Positions 1 through 8,692 are shown, counted from the first letter of the stretch. The stretch is 64,000 nt of DNA from Gammaproteobacteria bacterium (GCA_024234975.1 JACKNH010000012.1:46637-110636); one strand, 5' to 3'. Translations and numbers: made by a program. The notes: generated by a model not told the origin, from the letters alone.

Positions 1-1
1 C

Positions 2-598
2 ATGATTTGCGATGGCACGTTTGTGCCCGAGCATCGGACAACGGAGATCGGGCCGTTTGTCGAAGGCTATCCGAACGGTCGTGGCATGTACGACAACCCG
101 CTGTACGCGATGCCGGTGCTGCCGTTCATGTATACCGAAGTGGCCGGGGTATTTGCCGGCGGTCTGACCGGCGCGACCCATCATTTCGTCAACATGTTGA
201 GTGGCGGCGATCCGACCTACAGCCCCGGCAAGCTGGCCGAGTTGCCCACCGTCCACCTGAAAATCGGCGAGGCGGCCGCGCGGGCGAACGCGGCCAACAA
301 ACTGACCGACGCGCTGGTCCAGGAGATCCTCGGCATCCGCGATTCACGCGGCATCACCTTTGAGGATCGGCTGCGGCTCAAGGTGGATATGGGTTACCTG
401 GTCAACCACTGCCGGGACTCGATCAACTCGCTGATCCATGACGCCGGCGCCAGAAGTTTCGAGAACAAATCGCCGATCCAGGCATTCTTCCGCGATATCA
501 ACACGCTCAGTGTCCATGCGTTCTGGGACTGGAGCGTATGCCGGGAGCAGTATGGCCGTGGCCAGGTGGGACTGAAACCCACGCACCCGCTGCTATAG
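2..598 (+). CDS. Flavin-dependent monooxygenase, oxygenase component (acyl-CoA dehydrogenase fold), 5' truncated by window edge
   Basis: Only the C-terminal 198 residues or so are inside the window, so the true start lies upstream. The visible part matches the C-terminal helical half of group D two-component flavin monooxygenases such as HsaA and the 4-hydroxyphenylacetate hydroxylase C2 component. The features used are a 'FVPEHRT' strand early on, an alpha-helical bundle, and the closing block 'SPIQAFFRDINTLSVHAFWDW' region (about residues 157-178) ending in 'GLKPTHPLL'. These enzymes hydroxylate a phenolic or steroid-derived ring using reduced FMN/FAD supplied by a separate reductase. A flavin reductase gene follows 177 bases downstream on the same strand, which supports a two-component system. 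The substrate cannot be read from this fragment. Confidence 0.8.
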   Translation: MICDGTFVPEHRTTEIGPFVEGYPNGRGMYDNPLYAMPVLPFMYTEVAGVFAGGLTGATHHFVNMLSGGDPTYSPGKLAELPTVHLKIGEAAARANAANKLTDALVQEILGIRDSRGITFEDRLRLKVDMGYLVNHCRDSINSLIHDAGARSFENKSPIQAFFRDINTLSVHAFWDWSVCREQYGRGQVGLKPTHPLL

Positions 599-638
599 TG
601 TCGGCAACCAGTTACAAGCGGCACCGATGATTCGTTGC

Positions 639-672
639 CCACGGTGGACGGCCCCCATCCGACCCACCGTGG
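639..672. repeat. Intercistronic inverted repeat (hairpin)
   Basis: CCACGGTGG at 639-647 and its exact reverse complement at 664-672 form a 9-bp stem with a 16-base loop. A flanking TGC/GCA pairing across one bulged C can extend it. It lies between the oxygenase and reductase genes and has no following T-run, so it is more likely an mRNA-stabilising or attenuating hairpin than a classic terminator. Its function is inferred. Confidence 0.5.
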
Positions 673-775
673 CAGTCGCCCGCCGGCGTGGCCCCTGCTT
701 TCCCCGCAGACCTCCCATTGCGTCGGCGTTCGATATACGGGTTTCGGGGCCGCTTGTTCTTACCCGGAGAAGACC

Positions 776-1348
776 ATGACCATCAGTTCAGACGTATTCC
801 GTTCCGCCATGCGCCATCTCGCCGGCCACGTCTGCCTGATCACCACCTGCGGCAGCGACGGCGCACGCAATGGTTTGACCGCCACCGCAGTGTGTTCCGT
901 TTCCGCCGAACCACCCACCCTGTTATGCAGTGTATTCACCCAGACCGACTGCCGCGCCACGATTCAGGCATCGGGCAGTTTCGCGGTCAATGTCCTCTCG
1001 GTCGCCGACAAGGCGCTGGCTGATCGCTTCGCTTCAAAACTTCGGGGCGAAGAGCGGTTCCAGGCCGGCGAGTGGCAGACGCTGGAAACCGGCAGCCCGG
1101 TATTGAAGAGCGCCCTGGCGAGTTTTGACTGCAAGCTGGTCAATTCAGTGCAGGTCAATACGCACAGCATTCTGATCGGCGAGATCCACGCGGTACGCAT
1201 TACGCAGAATGTTGAAAAGCCACTGCTGTATTCGCATGGCGGTTACGGTGAATTCTCACGCCGCACGCCAGGTGCGGACACCAGCATGCAGTGGTGTCCG
1301 GACTGGGACTTCTCCGCGGACGCCTCCGCAGGGGAACTCGGCGACTAG
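776..1348 (+). CDS. Flavin reductase family protein (reductase partner of the upstream monooxygenase)
   Basis: A 190-residue protein of the flavin reductase-like FMN-binding split-barrel family (HpaC/HsaB type), which reduces FMN or FAD with NAD(P)H and passes it to the oxygenase. Characteristic blocks are 'VCLITTCGSDGARNGLTATA' near residues 17-36, 'PPTLLCSV' and 'FAVNVLS', and 'HSILIGEIHAVRI' near residue 130, followed by the Gly/Tyr-rich 'YSHGGYGEF'. The ATG at 776 is chosen because GGAG sits at 764-767 and the preceding in-frame sequence has no family similarity. The short acidic tail after residue 170 is not part of the usual fold. Immediate linkage to the oxygenase gene supports a two-component monooxygenase operon. 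Confidence 0.85.
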   Translation: MTISSDVFRSAMRHLAGHVCLITTCGSDGARNGLTATAVCSVSAEPPTLLCSVFTQTDCRATIQASGSFAVNVLSVADKALADRFASKLRGEERFQAGEWQTLETGSPVLKSALASFDCKLVNSVQVNTHSILIGEIHAVRITQNVEKPLLYSHGGYGEFSRRTPGADTSMQWCPDWDFSADASAGELGD

Positions 1349-1689
1349 CACATCCTTCACATCTCGGCGTTCGCACCGAGGGACTGGTGCATTCGGTTCG
1401 GTTTTCGGCGTTTCACTCCAGGACTCATCAACCGGTGACCGCAGTCGCATTCGGGCCGGCCGAACGTCTGCGCTTGCAACTATTACAATATCAGCCTGAT
1501 TTCCACGCGGAAAATGGACTTTACCGACGTGTGTTGTTAGCTATGGATCCATCCAGGAAATCCGTCGTTTCCGCCGCCTGGCGCGATCGATTTGGATCCA
1601 TTGCGATCGAAGTGGGAAATTCGGAAAATTCAAAGCTTCCCGCTGCCAGGCCCGAGGATGGAATAACGATACGTCAAGGTGAATTCGAT
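1349..1689 (+). other. Intergenic region upstream of the phytochrome operon
   Basis: No convincing gene lies here; an open frame continues upstream of the heme oxygenase start but has no recognisable protein content. The octamer GCGATCGA occurs twice in direct orientation (1583-1590 and 1603-1610), exactly 20 bases apart, about 80-105 bases before the heme oxygenase start. This spacing of about two helical turns could be a regulator site, but chance is not excluded. Confidence 0.35.
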
Positions 1690-2391
1690 ATGTCCACAGT
1701 AATGACGCGTCCGCAATCGGTTCGTATTCCGTCCACGATCACGGTTGCAAACGCCGGCCTGGAGCGGTCGCGTCAGCCCTTCTCTATTTGTGTCGCCTTG
1801 CGTAAAGTGACCGCTCTTCACCATGAGCGGGTTGAGCTGCTCATGCCTGTCAGTCGCGAATCAGTCGGGCTGCCTGAGTACCTTGAGTTTCTCGGTCTGA
1901 TGGCCGAGTGGGTCGCACAGATTGAATGCTGGATCGGGCACCATCCCAGTACCGGAATATGGCAATCGCGGCTGCCGTTCATCCGACGGTACTCGCGCCT
2001 GGTGGCTGATCTTGAAGCATCGGAGCATCCGGTGCCTCGAACCATGAAGTGCCATTTCAGCGCTATTGCGCTCTGGCCTCAGGACGAAGCCTTCTACTGG
2101 GGCGTGCGATACGTGATCGAAGGGTCGCGGCTGGGCGGGCGGATGTTATATCGGAAGTTGTCGGAGCAGCACGTGGCAAGTGCCATGCGGTTCCTGGCGG
2201 AGGACGAACTGTTGGCGCAGCAATGGCGCGATTTGCGGCAAGTTATGGAAGTGAGAATTCGGTCCATGTTTGATTTGGAGGTCGCCTGTACCGGCGCGGT
2301 AGCGGCTTTTGGCATGCTGGAAGACCATGTCCTCAGCATGACCGCCGCCGACGCCGCCCCGGCGTGCCGCCAGGGGAGTGGGGATGCATGA
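1690..2391 (+). CDS. bphO: Biliverdin-forming heme oxygenase (BphO-type)
   Basis: A 233-residue all-helical heme oxygenase that would cleave heme to biliverdin IX, the chromophore of the bacteriophytochrome encoded directly downstream. The N-terminal helix 'CVALRKVTALHHERVEL' (residues 34-50) carries the family pattern L-R-x-x-T-x-x-x-H, with His45 as the likely proximal heme ligand. A later 'GVRYVIEGSRLGGRML' segment corresponds to the distal helix with its conserved glycines. The ATG at 1690 follows AAGGTG at 1676-1681, and the longer upstream frame is not supported. The stop overlaps the phytochrome start by four bases (ATGA), so the two genes are translationally coupled. The gene name is by context and family, not by ortholog search. 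Confidence 0.88.
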   Translation: MSTVMTRPQSVRIPSTITVANAGLERSRQPFSICVALRKVTALHHERVELLMPVSRESVGLPEYLEFLGLMAEWVAQIECWIGHHPSTGIWQSRLPFIRRYSRLVADLEASEHPVPRTMKCHFSAIALWPQDEAFYWGVRYVIEGSRLGGRMLYRKLSEQHVASAMRFLAEDELLAQQWRDLRQVMEVRIRSMFDLEVACTGAVAAFGMLEDHVLSMTAADAAPACRQGSGDA

Positions 2392-4622
2392 CGCCGCCGT
2401 CAGCCGATGATGCCGCTGACACCGCGTCGACTTCAACGTCGGCTCGCGAATCTGTAGACCTTTCCAACTGCGATGTGGAGCCCATACATATTCCCGGCAC
2501 GATTCAGCCACATGGTCACCTGTTCGTGTTTGACAGGAACGCCAGGCTGGTCGCCTACAGCGCCAATGCCAAAGAGTTCACCGGTTCCGATATCCGCGTG
2601 GGCGTGTCGGCAACGGATTTTCCATGGCTCGCGCAGCTGACCGAGGATTTTGACGACGCGCTCGCAGATCTCCTGGAAGGCGAAACGGTGGTCCGCTCCG
2701 GGCAGATTGAACCGGACGGACGACCCTTCGACTACTTCGTGCACGCTTACGGCGGCCGGGTGCTGGTGGAATTCGAATATCGGCTGGCGAGCAAAGAGGA
2801 AAGCGCGGAGTTCGCCTGGAAAGCCCATGTCGCACTGGATCGCCTGAAGCGACAACGTCATATCGAGCCACTGCTGGATATGGCGGTCGAACAGGTCAGG
2901 GCCATTACCGGGTTCGATCGTGTCGTCGCCTATCGTTTCCGGCATGACCAGAGCGGCGATGTGGTGGCGGAGTCGGTCGTAGCGGAGATGGAGCCGTTCA
3001 TCGGTCGCCGCTATCCGGCGAGCGATATTCCCGCGCAGGCGCGTCGACTGTACACGCTGAATACCTTGCGCTTCATTGCCAGCACCGAAGATGCCCCGGT
3101 CAGCATCGTTGGCGATTTGCCGTCAGCGCCGATTGATTTGAGCCACGCCGTCCTGCGCAGCGTCTCACCGATCCATCTCGAATATCTTCGCAATATGGGC
3201 GTCGCCGCATCGATGAGTGTCTCGCTGCTGGTTGATGGTCAACTGTGGGGATTGATCGCCTGCCATCATCGGACGCCAAAGCGCGTACCTGCGTCCAGCC
3301 GGATGGCGTGTGATGTCATCGCGCAGGTCTTGTCGACGACGCTGCAATCGTTGCTGGACAAGGAATACGCGGCTGAGATATCGGCCGCTGCAACGCTGCG
3401 CTCAGCGTTGATGCAGGCGGTGCTGGAAGCGGAAAACATGCTCACCCCGATCGTCGAGCACTCCGCGAACCTGCTGCAGCAACTCAAGGCCGATGCGCTG
3501 ATCATCTCCCATTCCGGCAAGCTTTATATCCATGGCGATGTCTCTGAAGGGCTGGCGAAAGAGATTGTCGAGACGCTGAATCAAAGCACAGGGTATCAGG
3601 GCCTGATTACGTTCACCCGCCGGGAGGAGTGGCCGCAGCATCTGCATCGCAAGCTGGGCCGCTGGGCCGGCTTGCTGGCGATGTGTTTCGACGTTGTCGG
3701 ATGTGCCTGGATCATCGGGTTGCGCCTGGAACAGATTGAAACCGTGCGCTGGGCCGGCAAACCGGAGAAAGTCATCAAGGTCGGGCCAATGGGTGCGCGG
3801 CTCACCCCTCGTGGCTCCTTCGAAGAGTGGAAAGAGACCGTGCGGAATTCGGCTGAGCCATGGTCAGACGCCAGACAGGCGATAGCACAGGAATTATTGT
3901 CCGCGCTGCTGCAGGTCAGTAACAAGCGGCATGCCGAGACCGAGCGTACGCGCACGCAACTGCTTGCGATGCTGGGACATGATCTCCGCGATCCATTGAA
4001 CTCGATCAGCATGGCGGCGCGGGTATTGGAGCGCGGACAGGCGCAACCCCGGCTGGGCGAGCGTATCAGGCAGTCCAGCAGCCGGATGCAGAATCTGGTC
4101 AACCATGTACTGGACCTGAGCCGCATCAACAGCGGGCTGGGGCTTGGTCTGAAGTCCCGTCCCGTCGACTTGCGCATGCTGGTCGCTGATCTGGTGGACG
4201 AAGTCAGAGTGGCCCATCCCGGCGTCAACTACCAGTTCAATCTGCCACGTGGCGTCACCGCCGATTGCGATCCGGATCGGATTGCGCAGGTGCTTTCCAA
4301 CCTGCTGAGCAACGCCCGCCACCATGGCGAGATTGGCAAGCCGATCACCATCGAGCTATATGACCAGGAGGGTCAGGCCATCATCAGCGTCCGCAATCAA
4401 TCGCCGAGAATTCCCGTGGAAACGGAAGCGCAGCTGTTCAACGCGTTCAAGGCCGAGTCCATTGCCAACGAGCGCAATCGGGGCGGATTGGGGCTAGGGT
4501 TGTTCATCGCGTCTGAAATCATGAAGGCGCATGACGGAGAACTGTTTTATCGCTATCAGGAGCCGGAAGTGGTATTCACGCTGAAAATGCCGCTGGGCGG
4601 GGAAACCGCCGATGTCTCCTGA
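2388..4622 (+). CDS. bphP: Bacteriophytochrome sensor histidine kinase (PAS-GAF-PHY-HisKA-HATPase)
   Basis: A 744-residue cytoplasmic red/far-red photoreceptor kinase. Cys28 in 'LSNCDVEPIHIPG' sits where bacteriophytochromes attach biliverdin through the N-terminal PAS region. The GAF domain (about residues 150-320) contains the DIP motif 'SDIPAQARRLY' with Asp213, and His263 in 'SPIHLEYLRNMGV', equivalents of the chromophore-contacting Asp207 and His260 of Deinococcus BphP. A PHY domain follows (about 330-510). The output module has the H-box 'MLGHDLRDPLNS' with His531, an N-box 'NLLSNARHHG' and a glycine-rich 'GGLGLGLFIASEI'. The domain order and length are standard, and all key residues seen are intact. 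It is expected to phosphorylate the receiver encoded next. The start is the ATG that overlaps the heme oxygenase stop. Confidence 0.95.
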   Translation: MTPPSADDAADTASTSTSARESVDLSNCDVEPIHIPGTIQPHGHLFVFDRNARLVAYSANAKEFTGSDIRVGVSATDFPWLAQLTEDFDDALADLLEGETVVRSGQIEPDGRPFDYFVHAYGGRVLVEFEYRLASKEESAEFAWKAHVALDRLKRQRHIEPLLDMAVEQVRAITGFDRVVAYRFRHDQSGDVVAESVVAEMEPFIGRRYPASDIPAQARRLYTLNTLRFIASTEDAPVSIVGDLPSAPIDLSHAVLRSVSPIHLEYLRNMGVAASMSVSLLVDGQLWGLIACHHRTPKRVPASSRMACDVIAQVLSTTLQSLLDKEYAAEISAAATLRSALMQAVLEAENMLTPIVEHSANLLQQLKADALIISHSGKLYIHGDVSEGLAKEIVETLNQSTGYQGLITFTRREEWPQHLHRKLGRWAGLLAMCFDVVGCAWIIGLRLEQIETVRWAGKPEKVIKVGPMGARLTPRGSFEEWKETVRNSAEPWSDARQAIAQELLSALLQVSNKRHAETERTRTQLLAMLGHDLRDPLNSISMAARVLERGQAQPRLGERIRQSSSRMQNLVNHVLDLSRINSGLGLGLKSRPVDLRMLVADLVDEVRVAHPGVNYQFNLPRGVTADCDPDRIAQVLSNLLSNARHHGEIGKPITIELYDQEGQAIISVRNQSPRIPVETEAQLFNAFKAESIANERNRGGLGLGLFIASEIMKAHDGELFYRYQEPEVVFTLKMPLGGETADVS

Positions 4623-4653
4623 CGGATTCGTTTGCCGGCGGAATCAGGGATCC

Positions 4654-5028
4654 ATGATCAAGGTACTCGTCGTCGACGACAACAAGGAAAGCGCCGCGTT
4701 GTACTGTGACGTGCTGGAACTTGAGAATTTCGTGGCACAGGCCGAACTGAACGGGGCAGCGGCGATAGAGCGCTGCCGGCTGTGGTCGCCGGATGCGATT
4801 GTCATCGACATAGAACTGCCTGATATGTCAGGCATCGAACTGGCGCGACAGCTGAAGGAACAGCTTGGCTACGGCGGCACAATCGTCGGCACCAGCGGCT
4901 ACGATCCGGAAAAAGCCAACTCACTGGGGGCGGACCGCTATTTCGATCATTTCATCCAGAAGCCGATTGATGTGGACAGACTCATCGAATTGCTGGACGG
5001 CGCAGCGGCAGCACCGGGTCCGGCATGA
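4654..5028 (+). CDS. Single-domain response regulator (CheY-like receiver)
   Basis: A 124-residue stand-alone receiver domain. The acidic pair is Asp8/Asp9 in 'VVDDN', the phospho-acceptor is Asp52 in 'IVIDIELPDMSG', and the conserved lysine is Lys103 in 'FIQKPID'. There is no output domain, so it must act through protein contact or as a phosphorelay intermediate, most likely for the phytochrome kinase just upstream. The start at 4654 places 'MIKVLVVDD' at the N-terminus as in other receivers. An alternative ATG at 4612 overlaps the kinase stop and would add 14 unstructured residues. Its stop overlaps the next start by four bases (ATGA at 5025-5028). Confidence 0.9.
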   Translation: MIKVLVVDDNKESAALYCDVLELENFVAQAELNGAAAIERCRLWSPDAIVIDIELPDMSGIELARQLKEQLGYGGTIVGTSGYDPEKANSLGADRYFDHFIQKPIDVDRLIELLDGAAAAPGPA

Positions 5029-5714
5029 AGGCAGTTGGCGGAGTGAGCGATCCGGTCGCGGCGGCAATGTCCGCAACGTCAGAGTGGGTTTATGCCGGAA
5101 TTGAACAAGAAATTCTGCTGCGGGTATTGCCCGCCGTCCGTCACGACCTGCTGGGCGCGCTCACCACGATACACCTGACGGCACACGTCATGTTACGCAA
5201 GCTTGCCTCCAACACGATGCCGCCAGAGCAATGCGTGGACCGCGTTCAATTGATGCTGGATACGGCGACGGCCGCCACCGATGGAATCCGGGCATTGCGT
5301 CGCTGGGATCCGCAAAGCGAAGGTGACTACGACATTTGCGAGGTTGCAGAATTCGCCATCCAGCTGATGCAGGAAAACCTCCGGGTCAGGCAACTCGAAG
5401 TGCGTCTGGAGCCATCGGACGCTGGCGAAGGAACCAAAGTCACCGGGCGATTCCTGTACGGGGTGTTGAGCGTCCTGTGCCTGATCGAGGATACGTGTGA
5501 GGCTCATGCCAGGTTGGTGATGCGCAGTACCGGATACGGCGTGGAAGTGGAATTTCTTGCATCATCACCTGCAGGGACGGCAGATCCCGCCGAAACTGCT
5601 TGCCAGCCGCACCAACGGACATTCGATACGTCGCTTGTTTCCGACTATCTCACCGCAAGGGGCATGCAACTGCTGACGCAGGCCAGCAGCTGGCGGCTGG
5701 TCATTGCGGGTTGA
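5025..5714 (+). CDS. Degenerate histidine-kinase/histidine-phosphotransfer-like protein
   Basis: A 229-residue protein with no clear named family by eye. Residues 28-60 read 'EILLRVLPAVRHDLLGALTTI...', a two-helix dimerisation-like segment with a candidate phospho-histidine at His40 followed by Asp-Leu-Leu. The C-terminal part loosely follows an alpha/beta kinase fold ('FLYGVLSVLCLIEDTCEA' at the N-box position), but it lacks the N-box Asn and the glycine-rich ATP-binding loops. This layout resembles ChpT/ShpA-type phosphotransferases, which kept the kinase fold but lost ATP binding. Overlapping translation with the receiver suggests it receives or returns phosphate in a relay from the phytochrome. 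The functional assignment is inference. Confidence 0.6.
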   Translation: MKAVGGVSDPVAAAMSATSEWVYAGIEQEILLRVLPAVRHDLLGALTTIHLTAHVMLRKLASNTMPPEQCVDRVQLMLDTATAATDGIRALRRWDPQSEGDYDICEVAEFAIQLMQENLRVRQLEVRLEPSDAGEGTKVTGRFLYGVLSVLCLIEDTCEAHARLVMRSTGYGVEVEFLASSPAGTADPAETACQPHQRTFDTSLVSDYLTARGMQLLTQASSWRLVIAG

Positions 5715-5986
5715 GGTCCCGCCTCGGTTGTGCAGCTACCGCCACGGCGTTCCGCCAGATGTCATCGTCGATCACTTGAACTTCTCGCTGATCAATAGCG
5801 CCTCCTTTTTACACGCACCCATCCAGTAGTATTTGTAATTCTTGCAACCCGTATCGCTAAATTGCGCTTAAACGCGCAGATTGCCCCGGTATACCTGTTT
5901 TCGCGTTTGGTACGGAATTTGAACGTATCTGTGCAAACGGGTGTGTTTCCCCGCTGAACATTTCGGCTCACGGGGACACGACTCTC

Positions 5987-7789
5987 ATGGCACAGCGACG
6001 AGTAACAAACGTGCAGAACCTGAGCAGCGGACGGATAACCGCCATCATTGTGGCGTTGTACATAGCAGGGGCGGTGTTGTCCTGCATCTGGCTGGTAATG
6101 CAATTCACCGTCAGCGCACACAAATTTGCCGAAGATACCGCCCAGCTGATTGGCAACGAGCTTGGGGCGATCATCAAGCCGGTAAGCCTCGATGCCTTGA
6201 TGAACAAGGACGCCACCGCCATCCGGGAGGTCGCGGACCTTGTCCGGTCAGCGGTATTCGAATCGCTCACTGTCGAGAAAATGGAACTGGTCGACGAGAC
6301 CGGGGAAGTTCTGGTGGCGTCCAGTGCCTTCGCCAATCTCTGGGAGGACGCGGCCGACGAGGTATTCGATGAGAAGCCGACGGCGACGGTCACCACGCAC
6401 CCCGCACAGGATGAAGATTCAATCCAGGTCGCGGTGCCCATCAGCAACACGTCCGAGCTCGAAGGTTACCTGCAAGTCACGATGACCTACGGGCCACTCG
6501 GGCAGCTGCACGGCAATTACCTGTGGAGCGTTTCCGGCATGGCGGTGTTGGGTCTGCTGTTCCTGCTGGGCGCGGGCATGCTCTCGCACATATATGTTTC
6601 GTCGGCGAACAACCGGTTGACACACGCGATCGAAAACGACGAATACATGTCCACGGCCAAGAAATACCTGCGGGAATTCACCTCCACCCTCAGCGCGGCG
6701 GAGACACTGCGCAGTGCCGCACAGCAGGCCAAACTCGACCAGGAAGGGTTCGCGCGCGTCAACCAGACTGTCTCCGACCTGATTCCGCTGGGCGTTCTCG
6801 GGTTTGACCGCGATGGTCAGATGCGCTTCGCCAACCAGATTGCCCGGGATCTGCTGGGCATGGGCGGTGGCAAGGAGCCTTCCGCGGACCTGCGCGAGTT
6901 CCGCCGTTACATCGAAACCCTGATCGCGAACACGCCGGCGGACAAGACCGCTATCCGCGGCCAGTACCAGATGGTCAGTCGCCAGGCCTTGCAGGCCATT
7001 GCGGTGGATGTGATCTGCGGAGAGCAACGGACCATCGGCGATGCAATCATCGTGTTGCGCGACAAGCATCAACTCGAGTCATTGCAGGACGATCTGCGGG
7101 CGGCACTGCGTTTCCGCTGTCTGCACCTGACCTACACGGGCGGCACGCACGAGCTACGCGCACCGTTGGGCGCCATGACGCTCAACCTGGAGATGTTGCG
7201 CATTTCTCTCGGGGAGGAATCGATCCCGGCCGATGCGAAAGCGCGCCTGCTGCTTTATGTCGAATACCTGCAGAACGATGTCGACCGAATCAGTAACTCG
7301 GTGTCCGCCTTGCTCGAGCAGAGCAAGGAGTCAGACAAGACACGCCTGCTGGTCGACCTCAACGACTTGCTGAAGGAAACCATCGATCTGTTCCGCACGC
7401 AGGCGGAACTGGCGGGTATCACGCTGAAGTTTGTCCCGGCCAGTTCGCCGCTGGATTTTGTGGGCTCGCCGGGAAGCTTGCGCCAGGTGTTCGTCAACAT
7501 ACTGATGAATGCAATCGAAGCGATCAAATCCGGCGGCGTAGTCACGATCAGTACTGTGGTTCGCAACAACGACTACGAAATCATTTTCGAAGATACCGGG
7601 GTTGGAATGCCCAAGGACATTGCCAAGCGTGTGTTCGACATGCACTTCACCACCAAGTCGTCAGGCACGGGAATCGGGCTCTACGTCAGCCGGGTCATCG
7701 TCGAGGACCACGGGGGTGACATCGCCTTGAACACTGAACTGGGTAAGGGCACGACGGTGAGAGTGACGTTACCGCGATACCGGGCCTGA
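5987..7789 (+). CDS. Membrane-bound sensor histidine kinase with PAS domain
   Basis: A 600-residue inner-membrane kinase. A first transmembrane helix spans about residues 17-42, followed by a periplasmic sensor segment of about 130 residues, and a second helix lies near 180-205 ('WSVSGMAVLGLLFLLGAGML'). A PAS-like domain follows ('LIPLGVLGFDRDGQMRFANQIARDLLG', about 265-290). The kinase core has 'GGTHELRAPLGAM' with His388, the N-box 'NILMNAIEAI', 'FEDTGVGMP' and 'GTGIGLYVSRVIVEDHGG'. A GGGGA ribosome-binding site lies at 5972-5976. A response regulator gene lies tail to tail 26 bases beyond the stop and is the obvious partner candidate. The ligand is unknown. Confidence 0.9.
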   Translation: MAQRRVTNVQNLSSGRITAIIVALYIAGAVLSCIWLVMQFTVSAHKFAEDTAQLIGNELGAIIKPVSLDALMNKDATAIREVADLVRSAVFESLTVEKMELVDETGEVLVASSAFANLWEDAADEVFDEKPTATVTTHPAQDEDSIQVAVPISNTSELEGYLQVTMTYGPLGQLHGNYLWSVSGMAVLGLLFLLGAGMLSHIYVSSANNRLTHAIENDEYMSTAKKYLREFTSTLSAAETLRSAAQQAKLDQEGFARVNQTVSDLIPLGVLGFDRDGQMRFANQIARDLLGMGGGKEPSADLREFRRYIETLIANTPADKTAIRGQYQMVSRQALQAIAVDVICGEQRTIGDAIIVLRDKHQLESLQDDLRAALRFRCLHLTYTGGTHELRAPLGAMTLNLEMLRISLGEESIPADAKARLLLYVEYLQNDVDRISNSVSALLEQSKESDKTRLLVDLNDLLKETIDLFRTQAELAGITLKFVPASSPLDFVGSPGSLRQVFVNILMNAIEAIKSGGVVTISTVVRNNDYEIIFEDTGVGMPKDIAKRVFDMHFTTKSSGTGIGLYVSRVIVEDHGGDIALNTELGKGTTVRVTLPRYRA

Positions 7790-7815
7790 CTGATACACAG
7801 GGCAACTTCAAGCGC

Positions 7816-8463
7816 TTATTCGCGTGGGCGAGATTGCGGGCGGCGATAGCTGTTGAGTTTGTTGTACAACGTTTTCAGGCTGATCCCCAGCACCTTGGCT
7901 GCGGTGGGTTTGTCGCCGTGCATGTCCAGCAGCGTGGCCTCGATCAATTCGCGTTCGGCCTGTTCGACGGTCATACCTACGCGAACATTCAGACGTAGCA
8001 AGGCAGACGCCGAAACATGATCAAATTCCGGGTTGGGAGCATCCGCCTGATCCGCCGTCGAATCGACATCTTCATTGGCCAGCGCGGCTTCACGCTGCCG
8101 ATCCGCTGTTCGCCGTTCGTGGACACGTTCGAGAATCGAATTGATCTTGGCGATTTTCAGCGGCTTCGGCAGATAGCCCACGACACGGTGTTCTATCGCC
8201 TGAATCGCGCTCTCCAGGCCTGGATGCCCGGTGATGATCGCAAACTGGGTTTTCAGATCCGTACCTTCGCGAATCAGCGCCATGCCGTTGCCGTCGGGCA
8301 GACGCAAATCAATGAACGCAAGATCAATCGCGTTGTGGTCGAGCATCTTCTTTGCGGCGTGGAAACTGTCAGTTTGAAACGTGCGCCAACCGGCGCGATG
8401 CAGATACCGCGTAAGGGCCGGAGCATATGACGGATCATCTTCTACAACCAATGCGTTCATCAT
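7816..8463 (-). CDS. Response regulator, receiver plus Fis-type helix-turn-helix, no AAA+ domain
   Basis: A 215-residue cytoplasmic DNA-binding regulator. The receiver occupies about residues 1-118 with Asp9/Asp10, phospho-acceptor Asp52 ('FIDLRLPDGNG') and Lys100 ('YLPKPLK'). A linker of about 45 residues leads to a C-terminal Fis-like helix-turn-helix ('AERELIEATLLDMHGDKPTAAKVLGISLKTLYNKLNSYR', about residues 166-205) as in the NtrC family. The sigma-54-activating AAA+ ATPase domain is absent, as in ActR/PrrA/RegA-type regulators, so it should act as a conventional activator or repressor. It converges with the membrane kinase gene, an arrangement that fits a two-component pair transcribed from opposite ends. 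Confidence 0.88.
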   Translation of the reverse strand: MMNALVVEDDPSYAPALTRYLHRAGWRTFQTDSFHAAKKMLDHNAIDLAFIDLRLPDGNGMALIREGTDLKTQFAIITGHPGLESAIQAIEHRVVGYLPKPLKIAKINSILERVHERRTADRQREAALANEDVDSTADQADAPNPEFDHVSASALLRLNVRVGMTVEQAERELIEATLLDMHGDKPTAAKVLGISLKTLYNKLNSYRRPQSRPRE

Positions 8464-8644
8464 GCCGACTGTCCTGCAGGTGGTGAATCTTTGGCCATTG
8501 TCACACAGCCGGGCCGCTTATTCGCACTCTTTGTAAAAGGTGCAAAACGTATTCTGAAGCTGAGAGTCGCCGAGCTCGATTTCAAGGGAGGCGTCAAGGC
8601 AAGAAATTCACCTTGAAAGGGTGATGACACGCCGGCGGTAAACG

Positions 8645-8670
8645 AAAAAGGCTCCTCGCGGAGCCTTTTT
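8645..8670 (-). terminator. Rho-independent terminator, bidirectional shape
   Basis: An AAAAAGGCTCC arm, a TCGC loop and a GGAGCCTTTTT arm form an 11-bp perfect stem with T-runs on both strands. It sits just downstream of the minus-strand PEP-CTERM gene that ends at 8693. It would terminate that transcript and could also block read-through in the other direction toward it. Confidence 0.9.
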
Positions 8671-8692
8671 TGTTGCTTTGGATCAAGCAGAT

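Noticed and set aside
1291..1689. N-terminal extension of the heme oxygenase frame (133 codons)
   Set aside because: The frame is open from an upstream GTG, but it overlaps the flavin reductase gene and has no family content; the ATG at 1690 has its own ribosome-binding site.
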